Assembly: GCA_036401375.1 (NCBI GenBank)
Contig: DASWVB010000035.1
Coordinates: 42,397-106,396, forward strand
Reading direction: 5' to 3'
Length of the DNA stretch: 64,000 nucleotides
Origin: DASWUZ01 sp036401375
Lineage (GTDB): Bacteria; Acidobacteriota; Terriglobia; Terriglobales; Acidobacteriaceae
Made by a program: the position numbers and the translations under genes
The notes under the pieces: model-generated
Seen by the model: the letters and a program-made list of their open reading frames with translations, nothing else
Told to the model about the DNA's origin: nothing
The model's database searches: none
Shown here: piece after piece, positions 7,429 through 16,431 of the stretch
Numbering within the stretch: the first letter of the stretch is position 1
Layout: each line of letters opens with the position of its first letter

Positions 7429-9174
7429 TTACTTATCAGTCTTGATTACGACTACTGCATTCGCCGGCAGAGTTATACCTTCACCATTCAGAACCTCTTC
7501 CGCCGTTGACTTCAAAGCAATAGCTGCTCCCGCAGGAAGTCGCATATTGTATGGCTCTGTACCAAGGTTACAGACTACCTGTACCGGGCCTCTCTGGACG
7601 GAGATCCATCGCCTCGCTTGACCGCTCTCTTCTAACCGCACATTTACTTCGTCCATCTGCCCGTCATTGAGCTCAGGCGTCTCCCGCCTGAGGCGGATCA
7701 GAGCGCGATACCACTGCAGCATGGAGCGATGAGGCTCCCGATCGACCTCCGCCCAGTCGAGCTTCGAGCGGTTGAAGGTCTCCTCCGCCTGCGGGTCGGG
7801 TATGTCCTCCGGCGACCAGCCAAAGGCCACGAACTCGCGCTTCCTGCCCTCGGATACAAGCCGCCCCAGCTCCGCATCCTCATGTGCGGTGAAGTACTGG
7901 AAGGGCGCGCTCGACGCGAACTCCTCTCCCTGGAAGAGCATGGGAACAAAGGGCGCCGTCAACACCAGGGCTGCAGCAATCTTGGCTCCGCCGTCGCCGG
8001 CGATGTGCGAGAGCCTGTCGCCCTGCGCGCGGTTCCCCACCTGGTCGTGGTTTTGCGAGTAGCCCAGGAACTTCCAACCCGGAAGCCCGTCCGCGGACCG
8101 GCCGTGGGTGCGATTACGGTAGGGGCTGTACTGCCCGTCATAGACGAAGATGTGTTCGAGCGATTTCGCCAGGTCTTCAACGCTTCCGAAGTCCGCATAG
8201 TAGCCCTCGCGCTCCCCGGTCAGCACAGTGACAAGCGCATGATGGAAGTCATCGCTCCAGGCGGCGTCGAGTCCATACCCTCCCTCATCGACAGGCTTGA
8301 CGAGCCGGGGGTCGTTCAAGTCACTCTCGGCTATCAGTACGAATTGTTTTCCAAGCTCGGTCTCGAGCGCACCCACCTCCTCGGCAAGCTGCTCCATGAA
8401 GTTGATTGCCGAACGGTCCATGTAAGCGTGCACCGCATCCAGACGCAATCCGTCGATGTGGTAGTCGCGCAGCCACATCAGGGCGTTGTCGCAGAAGAAT
8501 CGGCGTACCTCGTGACTGCCGGCGTCCTCGAGATTGACCGCATCGCCCCAGGGAGTGGTATGGCTCGGCGTGAAGTAGGGCCCGAACTTGCCAACGTAGC
8601 TGCCCGAGGGGCCGAAGTGGTTATAGACCACGTCAAGCAGCACGGCCAGTCCCTTCCCGTGCGCGGCGTCGACAAAGCGCTTCAAGGCCTCGGGCCCGCC
8701 GTAGGGCTGGTGGACGGCGAACAGGTCCACGCCGTCGTACCCCCAGCCGCGAATGCCGGGAAAGGCGGCCAGCGGCAGCAGCTCCACATGGGTGACGCCG
8801 AGGTCCTTCAGATAATCCAGGTGAGGGATGAGTGCGTCGAGCGTGCCCTCGGGGGTGAAGGTTCCCACGTGCAGCTCGTAAACCACTCCGCTGGCGAACT
8901 CCGGCGCCTCCCAGCCCGTATCGCTCCACTGGAAGGCGGAATGGTCGACGACACGCGAGGGTCCGTGAACTCCGGTCGGCTGCCACTCCGACCGCGGATC
9001 AGGAACAGCCGGCTCCTGCCCGTCCAGGATGTATGCGTAGTCGGTGCCCGGCCCCGCGCTGTCAATACTGACCTCCCACCATCCGCCGTCGATGGGCTTC
9101 AGTGCGGTCCGTACTTCTCCGATTTTGATCTCAACCTGCTTTGCGGCTGGAGCCCAAACTCTGAACCGATGCAT
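7429..9174 (-). CDS. treZ: Malto-oligosyltrehalose trehalohydrolase
   Basis: Cytosolic GH13 enzyme that releases trehalose from maltooligosyl-trehalose, the second step of the TreY/TreZ route from glycogen or maltodextrin. The 581 residues hold an N-terminal E-set/CBM48-like domain (RFRVWAPAAKQVEI), then the (beta/alpha)8 barrel. GH13 motifs in order are VLLDVVYNHFG (179-187), GLRLDAVHAY with nucleophile D246, LIAESDLNDPR with acid/base E283, and NHDQVGN with D377. The barrel entry GVVYELHVGTFTPEGT and the ELLPLAAFPGIRGWGYDG segment are typical of TreZ rather than glycogen branching enzymes. The ATG at 9174 starts at the first residue of the E-set domain, with GGAGG a little upstream. The expected partner treY is not in the window. 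Confidence 0.93.
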   Translation of the reverse strand: MHRFRVWAPAAKQVEIKIGEVRTALKPIDGGWWEVSIDSAGPGTDYAYILDGQEPAVPDPRSEWQPTGVHGPSRVVDHSAFQWSDTGWEAPEFASGVVYELHVGTFTPEGTLDALIPHLDYLKDLGVTHVELLPLAAFPGIRGWGYDGVDLFAVHQPYGGPEALKRFVDAAHGKGLAVLLDVVYNHFGPSGSYVGKFGPYFTPSHTTPWGDAVNLEDAGSHEVRRFFCDNALMWLRDYHIDGLRLDAVHAYMDRSAINFMEQLAEEVGALETELGKQFVLIAESDLNDPRLVKPVDEGGYGLDAAWSDDFHHALVTVLTGEREGYYADFGSVEDLAKSLEHIFVYDGQYSPYRNRTHGRSADGLPGWKFLGYSQNHDQVGNRAQGDRLSHIAGDGGAKIAAALVLTAPFVPMLFQGEEFASSAPFQYFTAHEDAELGRLVSEGRKREFVAFGWSPEDIPDPQAEETFNRSKLDWAEVDREPHRSMLQWYRALIRLRRETPELNDGQMDEVNVRLEESGQARRWISVQRGPVQVVCNLGTEPYNMRLPAGAAIALKSTAEEVLNGEGITLPANAVVVIKTDK

Positions 9175-9320
9175 CCTTCGGCACTATCCTCCGTAGCCTG
9201 GCTTCTAGCAAACCGGCTTCAACCATTCGGATGCACAACCGATGCCTACCGTCAGCCGGGGCGTCCACCGCACTTGCTGGGCTCCGGAGCGGCGTTCGCC
9301 CAAGAGTGCCGGCACCCTGG

Positions 9321-10115
9321 TCAGCGGGAGAACATGCCGCGAAGTATGCCCTGGAAGGTGTCAGTGGCAGGCCCGGAGTACTCATGCCTGGTAACAGCCT
9401 GGTACACAGTGCGCGCAATCACGCCTGCACCCTCCCGGGTCGGGTGAACGCGATCGGAGAAGAGAACTTCCTTACCCGCGAAGGCGCTGTGGACATCGAC
9501 GAGTCCAAGATGGCGGGAGCTCGCAAGCTCACGGATCAGCGGCAGCTCCTCGACGATCGTCGCCGGCGAGACAGCATAGTTTCCCCCTCCCACCGATGGG
9601 GCCGGAAGGCAGAGGTAAATCTTCGAGGCAAGCAGCTCAAACTTCTCGATGAGGTCGATGTAGTCGACGACGAACTGGTCGTCTCCTCTCCAGTTCTTCG
9701 GTTTGGAGTCGTTGGTGCCGAGCATGATCACGACCACGTCCGGCTTCATGCGGAGGGCCGCCGCAAAGGCATCCTGCCGCTGATACGGTATGTCGCCGGA
9801 GCGCAGCAGCGTCGCTCCATTGACCCCGAAGTTCGTCACGTTCCACCCTGTGCCGAGCGCACGCTGCAGTTGGGCCGGGTATGAAAATACCGCGGCGATC
9901 GCGATTCCGGCGCCCGCTGTAATGCTGTCGCCGACGCATGCGACCTGCGTCGGCCCAGAGGGCGCCTCCCTGCCCGAAGCCGCCGCAGCCTGGTTTGTTG
10001 GCGCCGCCGCCTGTTTCGTATTCATCTCTCCCTCAGCGCTCGCGATTAGTAAAGCCGCAGACCCGGCGAGCGCCGTCGCTGAACAGCCCAGAAATGCGCG
10101 CCTGTCGAGGAACAT
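9321..10115 (-). CDS. Exported SGNH/GDSL-family hydrolase
   Basis: Predicted esterase/lipase-like hydrolase of 264 residues. It begins DRRAFLGCSATALAGSAALLI, a twin-arginine-type leader (R5R6) followed by a hydrophobic stretch, so export by Tat is likely. The mature part has all SGNH blocks: CVGDSITAG with catalytic Ser64, NFGVNGATLL (block II Gly), VVIMLGTNDSKP with Asn135, and DRVHPTREG with Asp221 and His224. A low-complexity Ala/Asn/Gln linker joins the leader to the domain. ATG 10115 is preferred, as GAGGAG lies 11 bases ahead; the in-frame extension to 10166 would place a non-signal tail before the Tat motif. Substrate unknown; carbohydrate deacetylation is common in this fold. It precedes treZ on the same strand with a 146-base gap. 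Confidence 0.87.
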   Translation of the reverse strand: MFLDRRAFLGCSATALAGSAALLIASAEGEMNTKQAAAPTNQAAAASGREAPSGPTQVACVGDSITAGAGIAIAAVFSYPAQLQRALGTGWNVTNFGVNGATLLRSGDIPYQRQDAFAAALRMKPDVVVIMLGTNDSKPKNWRGDDQFVVDYIDLIEKFELLASKIYLCLPAPSVGGGNYAVSPATIVEELPLIRELASSRHLGLVDVHSAFAGKEVLFSDRVHPTREGAGVIARTVYQAVTRHEYSGPATDTFQGILRGMFSR

Positions 10116-10135
10116 GATTTTTGAAACTCCTCTAT

Positions 10136-10165
10136 GAGGCCCCGGTGCAAAGAGGCCCCGGTGCA
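10136..10165. repeat. Short direct repeat upstream of the SGNH hydrolase gene
   Basis: GAGGCCCCGGTGCA occurs twice with a 16-base period (10136-10149 and 10152-10165), starting about 20 bases before the hydrolase start on the minus strand. It could be a tandem regulator site; no factor is known. Confidence 0.5.
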
Positions 10166-10262
10166 CAGGCTTCAGCGCAGGCGGCGGTCAAGGATCAGGC
10201 AGGCCGGTCCAGGTTTAAAGGCATGTGCGGTCAGATCGCGAACAGGTCTGCGGAATTATGCT

Positions 10263-11054
10263 TCATTGCTCGCGGTAATTGCGAGAGAGACCTCCGTCAA
10301 TCAGGAAGGTCGCTCCATTCACATACGCTCCTTCATCGGAGGCAAGATATGCCACCAGCCCGGCTACTTCCTCCGGCGTTCCAAGGCGGCCCGCAGGAAT
10401 GTTAGCGAGCAGAGCATCCAGCTTCGGCTTGTCTGCGAGCAGGCTCTTGTTGATGGGAGTGTTGATTGCCCCCGGAGCGATGTTGTTGATGGTGATGCCC
10501 AGCGGTCCCAGCTCGACACAGAGATCGCGGGCCATCATCCGCATGCCGCCCTTGCTCAGGCAGTAGGTGGCAAAGGTGGGGAAGGCCATGTCTTCATGCA
10601 CCGAGCTGATGTTGATTACCCGTCCCGGCTTGCCGGCCTCACGCAGCTTGCGCACAAACGCCTGGGTCAGGAAGAACGGCCCCTTCAGATTGACGCCCAG
10701 CACCTTGTCGTAGTCCGCTTCCGTCACGTCCCAGAAGTCGGATTTCTTTTCCATGCCCGCATTGTTCACCAGGATGTCTGCGCTGCCGAAGGCCGTCCAC
10801 GCCTGCTCGATCAGGCTCTGAACCTCTGCATCGTGGGACACATCGGCCTGCAGGATGATGCCCTTCGCGCCTGCTGCCTCCACTCCCTTCAGGGTCTCTG
10901 CCGCACCATCGCTCTGGCCCACGTAGTCGATCACCACGCTCGCGCCCTCGCCGGCAAGACGAATCGCAATAGCCTGACCGATGCCTGAGCTCGCGCCGCT
11001 GACCACTGCCACGCGACCGTCGAGACGCTTGCCATTCCCCTGGTCCACTGTCAT
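10263..11054 (-). CDS. Short-chain dehydrogenase/reductase
   Basis: Classical SDR of 263 residues, NAD(P)-dependent oxidoreductase of the glucose 1-dehydrogenase/3-oxoacyl-ACP reductase-like group. Cofactor motif SGASSGIGQ (19-27) and NNAG (97-100) are present, with catalytic S151 (NISS), Y164 and K168 (YCLSK). The C-terminal PAGRLGTPEEVAGLVAYLAS and NGATFLIDGGLS are standard for the family. An acidic residue near the end of beta-2 (IDYVGQ) leaves NAD versus NADP preference open. ATG 11054 has GCAGGAGG only 2 bases away; the GTG two codons further on would have better spacing and may be the true start. Substrate cannot be deduced from its neighbours. Confidence 0.9.
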   Translation of the reverse strand: MTVDQGNGKRLDGRVAVVSGASSGIGQAIAIRLAGEGASVVIDYVGQSDGAAETLKGVEAAGAKGIILQADVSHDAEVQSLIEQAWTAFGSADILVNNAGMEKKSDFWDVTEADYDKVLGVNLKGPFFLTQAFVRKLREAGKPGRVINISSVHEDMAFPTFATYCLSKGGMRMMARDLCVELGPLGITINNIAPGAINTPINKSLLADKPKLDALLANIPAGRLGTPEEVAGLVAYLASDEGAYVNGATFLIDGGLSRNYREQ

Positions 11055-11203
11055 CTCCTCCTGCGGACAGTTACATCGGCTCACCTGCCGGCAGCCGTCG
11101 ACCAACCCATCCACGGGTGGGATGCGTTGATGCTTGCCCGCTGTCGTAAACATTATGTGACAAAGAGATCGAAGCCTGCGTGCACCTCTTCTAGAACGCG
11201 AGG

Positions 11204-12226
11204 TCAATCCCGCGAGTCGGCCCGGGCAGCAGGTAGTTTGATCGTGACGGCCAGCCCGCCCGCAGCGAGATTGCGCGCTGTGACCGTGCCGCCGTGGAAC
11301 TCGACTGCCTGGCGCGTGATCGCGAGTCCCAGGCCGACGTCCCCCGTATTGCGGTCGCGCGCGCTTCCGATCCGGTAGAAAGGATCAAAGAGGCGCTTCA
11401 GCTCATCCGGCGGGACGCCTGGGCCGGAGTCGGTCACCTCGATCGTGGCGGCGCCTTCGCCCACTTCTCCTGAGCAGTGGAGGGTGACGAGAACCTCGCT
11501 TCCCTCGGGAGTAAAGCGCACCGCGTTGCGGACCACGTTCTCGACCGCACTTCGCAACAGATCAGCGTCTCCCGAGACGGTGCATGCCCCGTCAGGCACG
11601 AATCTGACTACCCGATTAAGGCTGCGCGCTTCGAAGTCGGCGTCGGCAGCGATGTGAGCGATCAATTCTTCAAGCCGAAGGGTTTTGCGCTCGATGGAGT
11701 TCCCGCCACTCTCCAAGGTGGATAGCAGCAGTAGCTTTCCGATCATGTCGTTCAGCCTGCCCGACTCGAGCTCTACCCGGTCCAAAGCCTGGGAGGCACC
11801 GCCCCCGGCCTGCGAACGGGCAAGCTCCAGCGCCATGAGGAGCCGGGTGAGCGGCGAGCGTAACTCGTGTGAGATGTCGGCAGTCAGCCTCTTTTGCGCA
11901 TCTCTGGATAGTTCGAGCCGCTCCGTCATGTGATCGAAGTCGCGGACTAGCCCGCCAATCTCGTCCCGGCGCCTTGACCGGTCTCCTACTCGCACCGTCA
12001 GATCGCCGCTCGCGACCCGTTGACTGGCATTGCGCAGATGGATGATCGGCGCGGCGAAATAGCGCGCGATGAAGAGACACGGAAGCCCCGAAAGCACGAT
12101 GTAGAAGAGCAGTTCGGGAGCGCCCGTCTCTGAGGTGTAGCCAAGTCGAAGCAGATGCTGGCCCACGACGATCACGGCGATGGTCGCCCAGAACGACAGG
12201 AAGATCCTGAGGAACAGGCTGCGCAT
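11204..12226 (-). CDS. Two-component sensor histidine kinase, short-loop type
   Basis: Membrane sensor kinase of 340 residues. TM1 (about 5-23) and TM2 (about 38-55) are separated by only about 15 residues, so there is almost no periplasmic sensing domain. HAMP follows (about 57-105, FAAPIIHLRNASQRVASGDL), then HisKA with DISHELRSPLTRL (H120), and a HATPase with NVVRNAVRFTPEG (N box), VTDSGPGVPP (G1) and GDVGLGLAITR (G2). The start codon lies 3 bases after the stop of the response-regulator gene, so the two form an operon. Domain order and pairing resemble CpxA-type envelope sensors, but the very short extracytoplasmic loop fits the intramembrane-sensing kinases better. The signal is unknown. 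Confidence 0.92.
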   Translation of the reverse strand: MRSLFLRIFLSFWATIAVIVVGQHLLRLGYTSETGAPELLFYIVLSGLPCLFIARYFAAPIIHLRNASQRVASGDLTVRVGDRSRRRDEIGGLVRDFDHMTERLELSRDAQKRLTADISHELRSPLTRLLMALELARSQAGGGASQALDRVELESGRLNDMIGKLLLLSTLESGGNSIERKTLRLEELIAHIAADADFEARSLNRVVRFVPDGACTVSGDADLLRSAVENVVRNAVRFTPEGSEVLVTLHCSGEVGEGAATIEVTDSGPGVPPDELKRLFDPFYRIGSARDRNTGDVGLGLAITRQAVEFHGGTVTARNLAAGGLAVTIKLPAARADSRD

Positions 12227-12229
12227 CTC

Positions 12230-13057
12230 CTAGCGCCTTCCACTCTGAAAGCCTGTGCCGGTGATTGGATGACGGGCACGACCGTCCTCGACCGGGCCAT
12301 CAACCAGGCCGTCATCCAGGCTGCCCGGCGCACCGTCGGCTGAATCGTCGGCCGGATCCGCCGGCTTCCCATAGAGATATCCGACAGAACGGATTGACTT
12401 GATCCGCTCCTCGCCCCCAGCGAGGTCGCCCAGCTTCTTTCGCAGGTTGCTGACATGCACGTCGAGGCTGCGATCGAACGGGCTGAAGATGCGGCCAAGC
12501 ACCGTGGTCACCATCTGCTCCCGGCTGACGATCTGGCCGGCCGACTCCAGCAGCATCCTGAGCAGGGCAAACTCCATCGCCGTAAGCTGCACATCTTTGC
12601 CGTCGCGTTTGACGGTGTGCGTTCCCGCATCCAGCACGATGTCGCCGACGACGAGCCTCTGGATCGGCGGCTGAGCCTGAGACCGCAGATCTTCCTGCAT
12701 GGGCCTTCGAAGTACGGCGCGAATCCTCGCAAGCAGCTCCCGCGGGTTGAAAGGCTTCGACAGATAATCGTCCGCACCGATCTCGAGTCCGACGATCCGG
12801 TCCACCTCCGAGCCCCGCGCCGTGAGCAGTAGCACCGGAATGCGTGAGGTCTCTCGTATCCGGCGCAGGACGTCGAGTCCGTTGAGCCCCGGCAACATCA
12901 GGTCGAGCACCACCAGGTCGTGGCCGGATGCCAGTGCCCGCGCCAGGCCGGTGTCTCCACGATGCCCCACTTCGACCCGGAAGCCTTCCTGCTGAAGGTA
13001 TTCGGTGAGCATCGCGCACAGCTCGACATCATCGTCGATGAGCAGAAGACACTGCAT
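12230..13057 (-). CDS. OmpR/PhoB-family response regulator
   Basis: DNA-binding response regulator of 275 residues, partner of the kinase that follows by 3 bases. The receiver domain (1-120) has the acidic pocket LLIDDDVE, the phospho-acceptor Asp52 in VVLDLMLPG, the Thr in LLLTARG and the Lys in DYLSKPF. A winged-helix domain follows (about 135-228: QLTAMEFALLRMLLESAGQIVSREQM, RSLDVHVSNLRKKLG, SIRSVGYLY). After this canonical end the chain runs on for about 45 residues, acidic and Gly/Asp-rich, ending HPITGTGFQSGRR; such tails are uncommon. ATG 13057 starts directly at the receiver; an in-frame TTG at 13075 lacks a ribosome-binding site. The gene is divergent from a small outer-membrane barrel gene, a plausible target. 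Confidence 0.92.
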   Translation of the reverse strand: MQCLLLIDDDVELCAMLTEYLQQEGFRVEVGHRGDTGLARALASGHDLVVLDLMLPGLNGLDVLRRIRETSRIPVLLLTARGSEVDRIVGLEIGADDYLSKPFNPRELLARIRAVLRRPMQEDLRSQAQPPIQRLVVGDIVLDAGTHTVKRDGKDVQLTAMEFALLRMLLESAGQIVSREQMVTTVLGRIFSPFDRSLDVHVSNLRKKLGDLAGGEERIKSIRSVGYLYGKPADPADDSADGAPGSLDDGLVDGPVEDGRARHPITGTGFQSGRR

Positions 13058-13247
13058 CCTCACAGTATCGTTCAAACCGGCGCTGCCATCCCGCTGGAAT
13101 GATCAAGTTTTGTAAAGCGGCAGGCCTGGTTCCCTGGAAATCTTCAGCTGGCAGCGCACAGTCTTGACCTGCGTTTTCGCTCCCCGATGTTCTCCTCGCT
13201 CTTGTACGACGGGCTTCATTCCCGCACTTCGATCTGAGGAGATCATC

Positions 13248-13886
13248 ATGATAAAAAGAACAGCTCTGTTCCTGGGAAAGGTGTGGGTCTGCGCGCTCAC
13301 CTTCATGCCGTTCCTCGGCCTCTCGCAGCAGGAGGGGGCAGCTCGGCCTCATACCCTCAAGGCGGACGTCAGCATCAACCTGAACGGTTATCTGCCCACG
13401 AGTTCCATCAATAGCGGGATACATGAGAAGGGGTCCAGCACCGCCGGAGTGACGGGCGCCTTCCGCTACTCCCTCGCGCGTTATGCCGCCTTCGAATTCA
13501 ACTATGGCCACGCGAGAACGACCGAGAACTTCACCAGCACGGCGATGACGACCTACGTGCACACCGGCGTACACGAGGTCACGGGAGCTTACGTCCTCAA
13601 TCTTCCTCTGCGGCGTGGTCTTCAGGGTTTCGTGCTTGCGGGCGGAGGAGCGCTTGAGTTCAACCCGCTTACCCGGGGAACGATAACAACCGGGGCACAA
13701 TCGCAATCGAAGCCGACGTTGCTCTTCGGCGCTGGTGTGAACTACGCTCTCAGCCGCCGTGTCGCCCTGCGCCTGCAGTATCGAAGTCTGCTCTATGCCA
13801 TTCCCAGTTTCAAAGTGGAGGCTCTGCGGACGAGTGGCTTCCAGGCAGCTGCCGAGCCCTCTCTCGGCATCGTCTACCGCTTCTGA
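13248..13886 (+). CDS. Small outer-membrane beta-barrel protein
   Basis: Exported protein of 212 residues. A signal peptide (KRTALFLGKVWVCALTFMPFLGLSQ) is followed by alternating beta-strand patterns typical of OmpA-like/OmpW-like eight-stranded barrels: ADVSINLNGYLP, AAFEFNYGHART, HEVTGAYVLNLPL, RGLQGFVLAGGGALEFN, PTLLFGAGVNYALSRRVALRLQYRSL. It ends EPSLGIVYRF with a terminal aromatic, the signal for barrel insertion. ATG 13248 follows TGAGGAGATCATC, a good ribosome-binding site. It is divergent from the two-component operon across 190 bases. Its role (porin, adhesin or structural) is unknown. Confidence 0.78.
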   Translation: MIKRTALFLGKVWVCALTFMPFLGLSQQEGAARPHTLKADVSINLNGYLPTSSINSGIHEKGSSTAGVTGAFRYSLARYAAFEFNYGHARTTENFTSTAMTTYVHTGVHEVTGAYVLNLPLRRGLQGFVLAGGGALEFNPLTRGTITTGAQSQSKPTLLFGAGVNYALSRRVALRLQYRSLLYAIPSFKVEALRTSGFQAAAEPSLGIVYRF

Positions 13887-13990
13887 CCCTGCTGGCGACG
13901 GGCGAGAGGCCGGTGAATTCAGGAAGAAATCGGACGGGCAGCCGCCTATCGTGGCTGGCTCTATGAGTTCAGCGGCAACGGTACTCGCAC

Positions 13991-15616
13991 TCAGGAGCCT
14001 GCCGGCAGTAGAGCCTCTCCCGCAGGTGCGCTGCTCCTACCGCCCTCCACCTCGGCCGCGATCCTGCGCAGCTCCGGCAGTACCGGCCCGAGGTTCAGGG
14101 CCGGCGCCTCCCGCGTTCCCAGTGCGAAGTAGACATCACGATAGAGCCCATACAGGCGCTCGTAGACCGCTGCTGCCCCGGGTTCCGGGCTGAAGACGCG
14201 ATCCTTGAGGCACATTTTCTCCTGCGCCTCTTCAACAGAAGAGAACACCCCTGCAGCCAGCAGGGCAAAGATGCCGGAGCCCAGGCTGGTCGGCACTCCG
14301 TCCGGCACCAGTACCGGCTTGTTCAGCACGTTGGCGTAGACCTGGTTCAGCACCGCGTTGTTCTGCGGGATGCCACCAGCGTTGATCACCCGCTCGATAG
14401 GCACTCCATACTCGGCCATGCGGTCGAGGATGATCCTGGTATGAAACGCCGTACCCTCGATCGCGGCGAAGAGCTCGTCCTGCGCCGTGTGGATCAGGTT
14501 CCAGCCGAGGGTCACTCCCCCGAGCTCGGCGTTGACCAGCACGGTGCGGTCGCCGTTATCCCAGCTCAGGCGCAGCAGCCCGGTCTGGCCTGCGATGTAG
14601 CCCTCCAGGCCCTTCGACAGCTCCTGCACTGAGGTGCCGGCGCGCCGCGCGATAGACTCGAAGATGTCGCCGGTCGCCGAGAGACCTGCCTCGATCCCCG
14701 CAAAATCCGGATGAACGCTGCCCGGAACCACGCCGCAAACACCGGGCACAAGCGTCATCTGCTTACTCATGGCGATGATGCAGGTGGATGTGCCCACGAC
14801 GTTGACCACATCCCCCTCCCTGCAACCTGCCCCGATCGCGTCCCAGTGAGCGTCAAAGGCGCCGACCGGGATAGGGATGCCGGCGCGCAGGCCCATCGCC
14901 TCCGCCCAGCGTGGAGAGAGGTGGCCGGCGATCGTATCGGAGGTGGCGTACTCGCCGCTCAGCTTCTCCCGGATGCCGTCAAACAGCGGGTCCAGCTTCG
15001 ACAGGAAGGATTGCGGCGGAAGTCCATCCCACTTCGGGTTCCACATCCACTTGTGACCCATCGAGCAGATGCTGCGCTTCACCTCTCTGGCCTCCGTGAT
15101 TCCGGCCAGCGTCGCGGCGACCATGTCGCAATGTTCAAAGGCGCTCACCAGCGAGTCCCGCTTCTCGGGATTGTGGCGCAGCCAGTGCAGCAGTTTCGCA
15201 AACCCCCACTCGTGCGAGTAGACGCCCCCGCACCACTCGATCGCTTCGAGCTTCTCCTGATGCGCCAGTGCGGTGATCTGCTGAGCTTCCAGCTTGGCGC
15301 GGTGATCGCACCACAGGTAGTAGTCGTCCAGGGGCACGAGGCCCTCGCCCACCGGGACGACACTGGAACCCGTCGTATCGAGAGCGATTGCCTCGACCTG
15401 CTGCCCGTCCACGCCCGCCTCGGCGAGCACGGCGCGCGTGGCCTTCACCAGCGCATCCATCTGGTCCTGGTGCGACTGGGTGGCGTAGTCGGGGTCTTCG
15501 CGCTTGCGCTTCAGCGGGTAACTTGCGGAGGATGTACCAAGACGACCGCGCTCGCTGTCGAGCAGCGTGACACGCACGCTCAGGGTTCCGAAATCAACTC
15601 CAGCTACTATCGCCAT
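13991..15616 (-). CDS. araB: Ribulokinase
   Basis: FGGY-family sugar kinase of 541 residues that phosphorylates L-ribulose with ATP in L-arabinose use. The N-terminus MAIVAGVDFGTLSVRVTLLD is the AraB phosphate-binding start. LDTTGSSVVPV, YYLWCDHRA, SHEWGFAKLLHWL and MGHKWMWNP are characteristic of ribulokinases rather than xylulo- or gluconokinases. The second lobe has VGAFDAHWDAIGAG (catalytic Asp region), NVVGTSTCIIAMS and INAGGIPQNN. ATG 15616 is preceded by CGAGGAGCGAAGG, a strong ribosome-binding site. No araA, araD or transporter is adjacent, so the rest of the pathway must lie elsewhere. It converges on the small barrel gene. Confidence 0.93.
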   Translation of the reverse strand: MAIVAGVDFGTLSVRVTLLDSERGRLGTSSASYPLKRKREDPDYATQSHQDQMDALVKATRAVLAEAGVDGQQVEAIALDTTGSSVVPVGEGLVPLDDYYLWCDHRAKLEAQQITALAHQEKLEAIEWCGGVYSHEWGFAKLLHWLRHNPEKRDSLVSAFEHCDMVAATLAGITEAREVKRSICSMGHKWMWNPKWDGLPPQSFLSKLDPLFDGIREKLSGEYATSDTIAGHLSPRWAEAMGLRAGIPIPVGAFDAHWDAIGAGCREGDVVNVVGTSTCIIAMSKQMTLVPGVCGVVPGSVHPDFAGIEAGLSATGDIFESIARRAGTSVQELSKGLEGYIAGQTGLLRLSWDNGDRTVLVNAELGGVTLGWNLIHTAQDELFAAIEGTAFHTRIILDRMAEYGVPIERVINAGGIPQNNAVLNQVYANVLNKPVLVPDGVPTSLGSGIFALLAAGVFSSVEEAQEKMCLKDRVFSPEPGAAAVYERLYGLYRDVYFALGTREAPALNLGPVLPELRRIAAEVEGGRSSAPAGEALLPAGS

Positions 15617-16113
15617 GGGCCTTCGCTCCTCGGTTACGTGCCGTGAAAACCTGCTAAGTGTGTCCTCTTGATCTTCTGCAGTCTGGGACCGCGTCCTATG
15701 AAGAGGAGGCCTAGCCGGGGCAGTAAACCTTTTCTGCAGCAAACGCAAGCTTACAACACCCTTTTCGCCCTTTCCCACCCTGCGGTCGACGCAAAGCGTC
15801 CCGCTGGCACTGCCCGGAAAGCCTGCATTGTGACTACTGAGCAGGGAGTGTGGAATATTCTCCGGCGGCGCTTGACGGCCATACTTTCTGCGGCATAGTG
15901 TGCGCTTATGGGGAGCTTGTCGTGTCCCGAACAGGCGTCATCTGGAACGGCGGCAACCGCGCAGGAGAGGCGCAGCCAACACTCCACCGGGCGACAGGGC
16001 GCTAAAAAAACCACTGCACCCGGCAACACGGAACCAGTAGAGTGCCGCCCGCATCACTGATCAACTTCACTCGCTTTGGACTCATGACTCATCTAGCACG
16101 TAAGGAGTGAACG
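15617..16113. other. Intergenic region, weak promoter only
   Basis: About 500 bases between araB and the small ORF at 16114 with no credible gene or RNA. A weak rightward sigma-70-like pair, TTGACG (15872) and TAGTGT (15896) with 18-base spacing, could serve the downstream small ORF. Divergent promoters for araB should lie here but none is convincing. Confidence 0.4.
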
Positions 16114-16320
16114 ATGATCCGAATGCACACCCTGAACCCGCACGGAATGCCACATCAGACCGCAATCGCCAGGCGGCCTGCCGTTTACCTTTGCCAGCAC
16201 TGCTTCCGGTCGCTGGGCACACCCATGAACAAGGCGCAGCGCATAGCTCTGGCGGCAAGGCATAGCTGCCCCGAGAAGCTGCTGGCGCAGCAGCCGGCAG
16301 CACCCCTGCCCTTCAACTAG
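16114..16320 (+). CDS. Small Cys-containing protein of unknown function
   Basis: A 68-residue reading frame with a good ribosome-binding site (TAAGGAG, 6 bases before ATG). The middle has YLCQHCFRSLG and RHSCPEKL, i.e. CxxC plus a later Cys, suggestive of a small metal-binding or redox-active patch. The ends are low in hydrophobic residues, with no signal peptide or membrane segment. I do not recognise a family. It stands alone and converges on the inositol-phosphate synthase gene, with a stable hairpin between them. A chance frame is possible in such GC-rich DNA. Confidence 0.45.
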   Translation: MIRMHTLNPHGMPHQTAIARRPAVYLCQHCFRSLGTPMNKAQRIALAARHSCPEKLLAQQPAAPLPFN

Positions 16321-16362
16321 GCTGCCCCTCGGCCATCACGCCATCGAGGAAGGCTTATCCAC

Positions 16363-16398
16363 GGCCGGGCAGGCGGAGTGACATCCCGCCGCCCGGCC
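16363..16398. terminator. GC-rich hairpin between convergent genes
   Basis: GGCCGGGC-A-GGCGG pairs with CCGCC-GCCCGGCC: 13 bp with a one-base bulge and a 9-base loop. It lies between the ends of the small ORF and ino1. No U-run follows on either strand. Confidence 0.5.
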
Positions 16399-16431
16399 GC
16401 CAGCCTCTGTCCCCGACCTCAGTTCCCTTCC

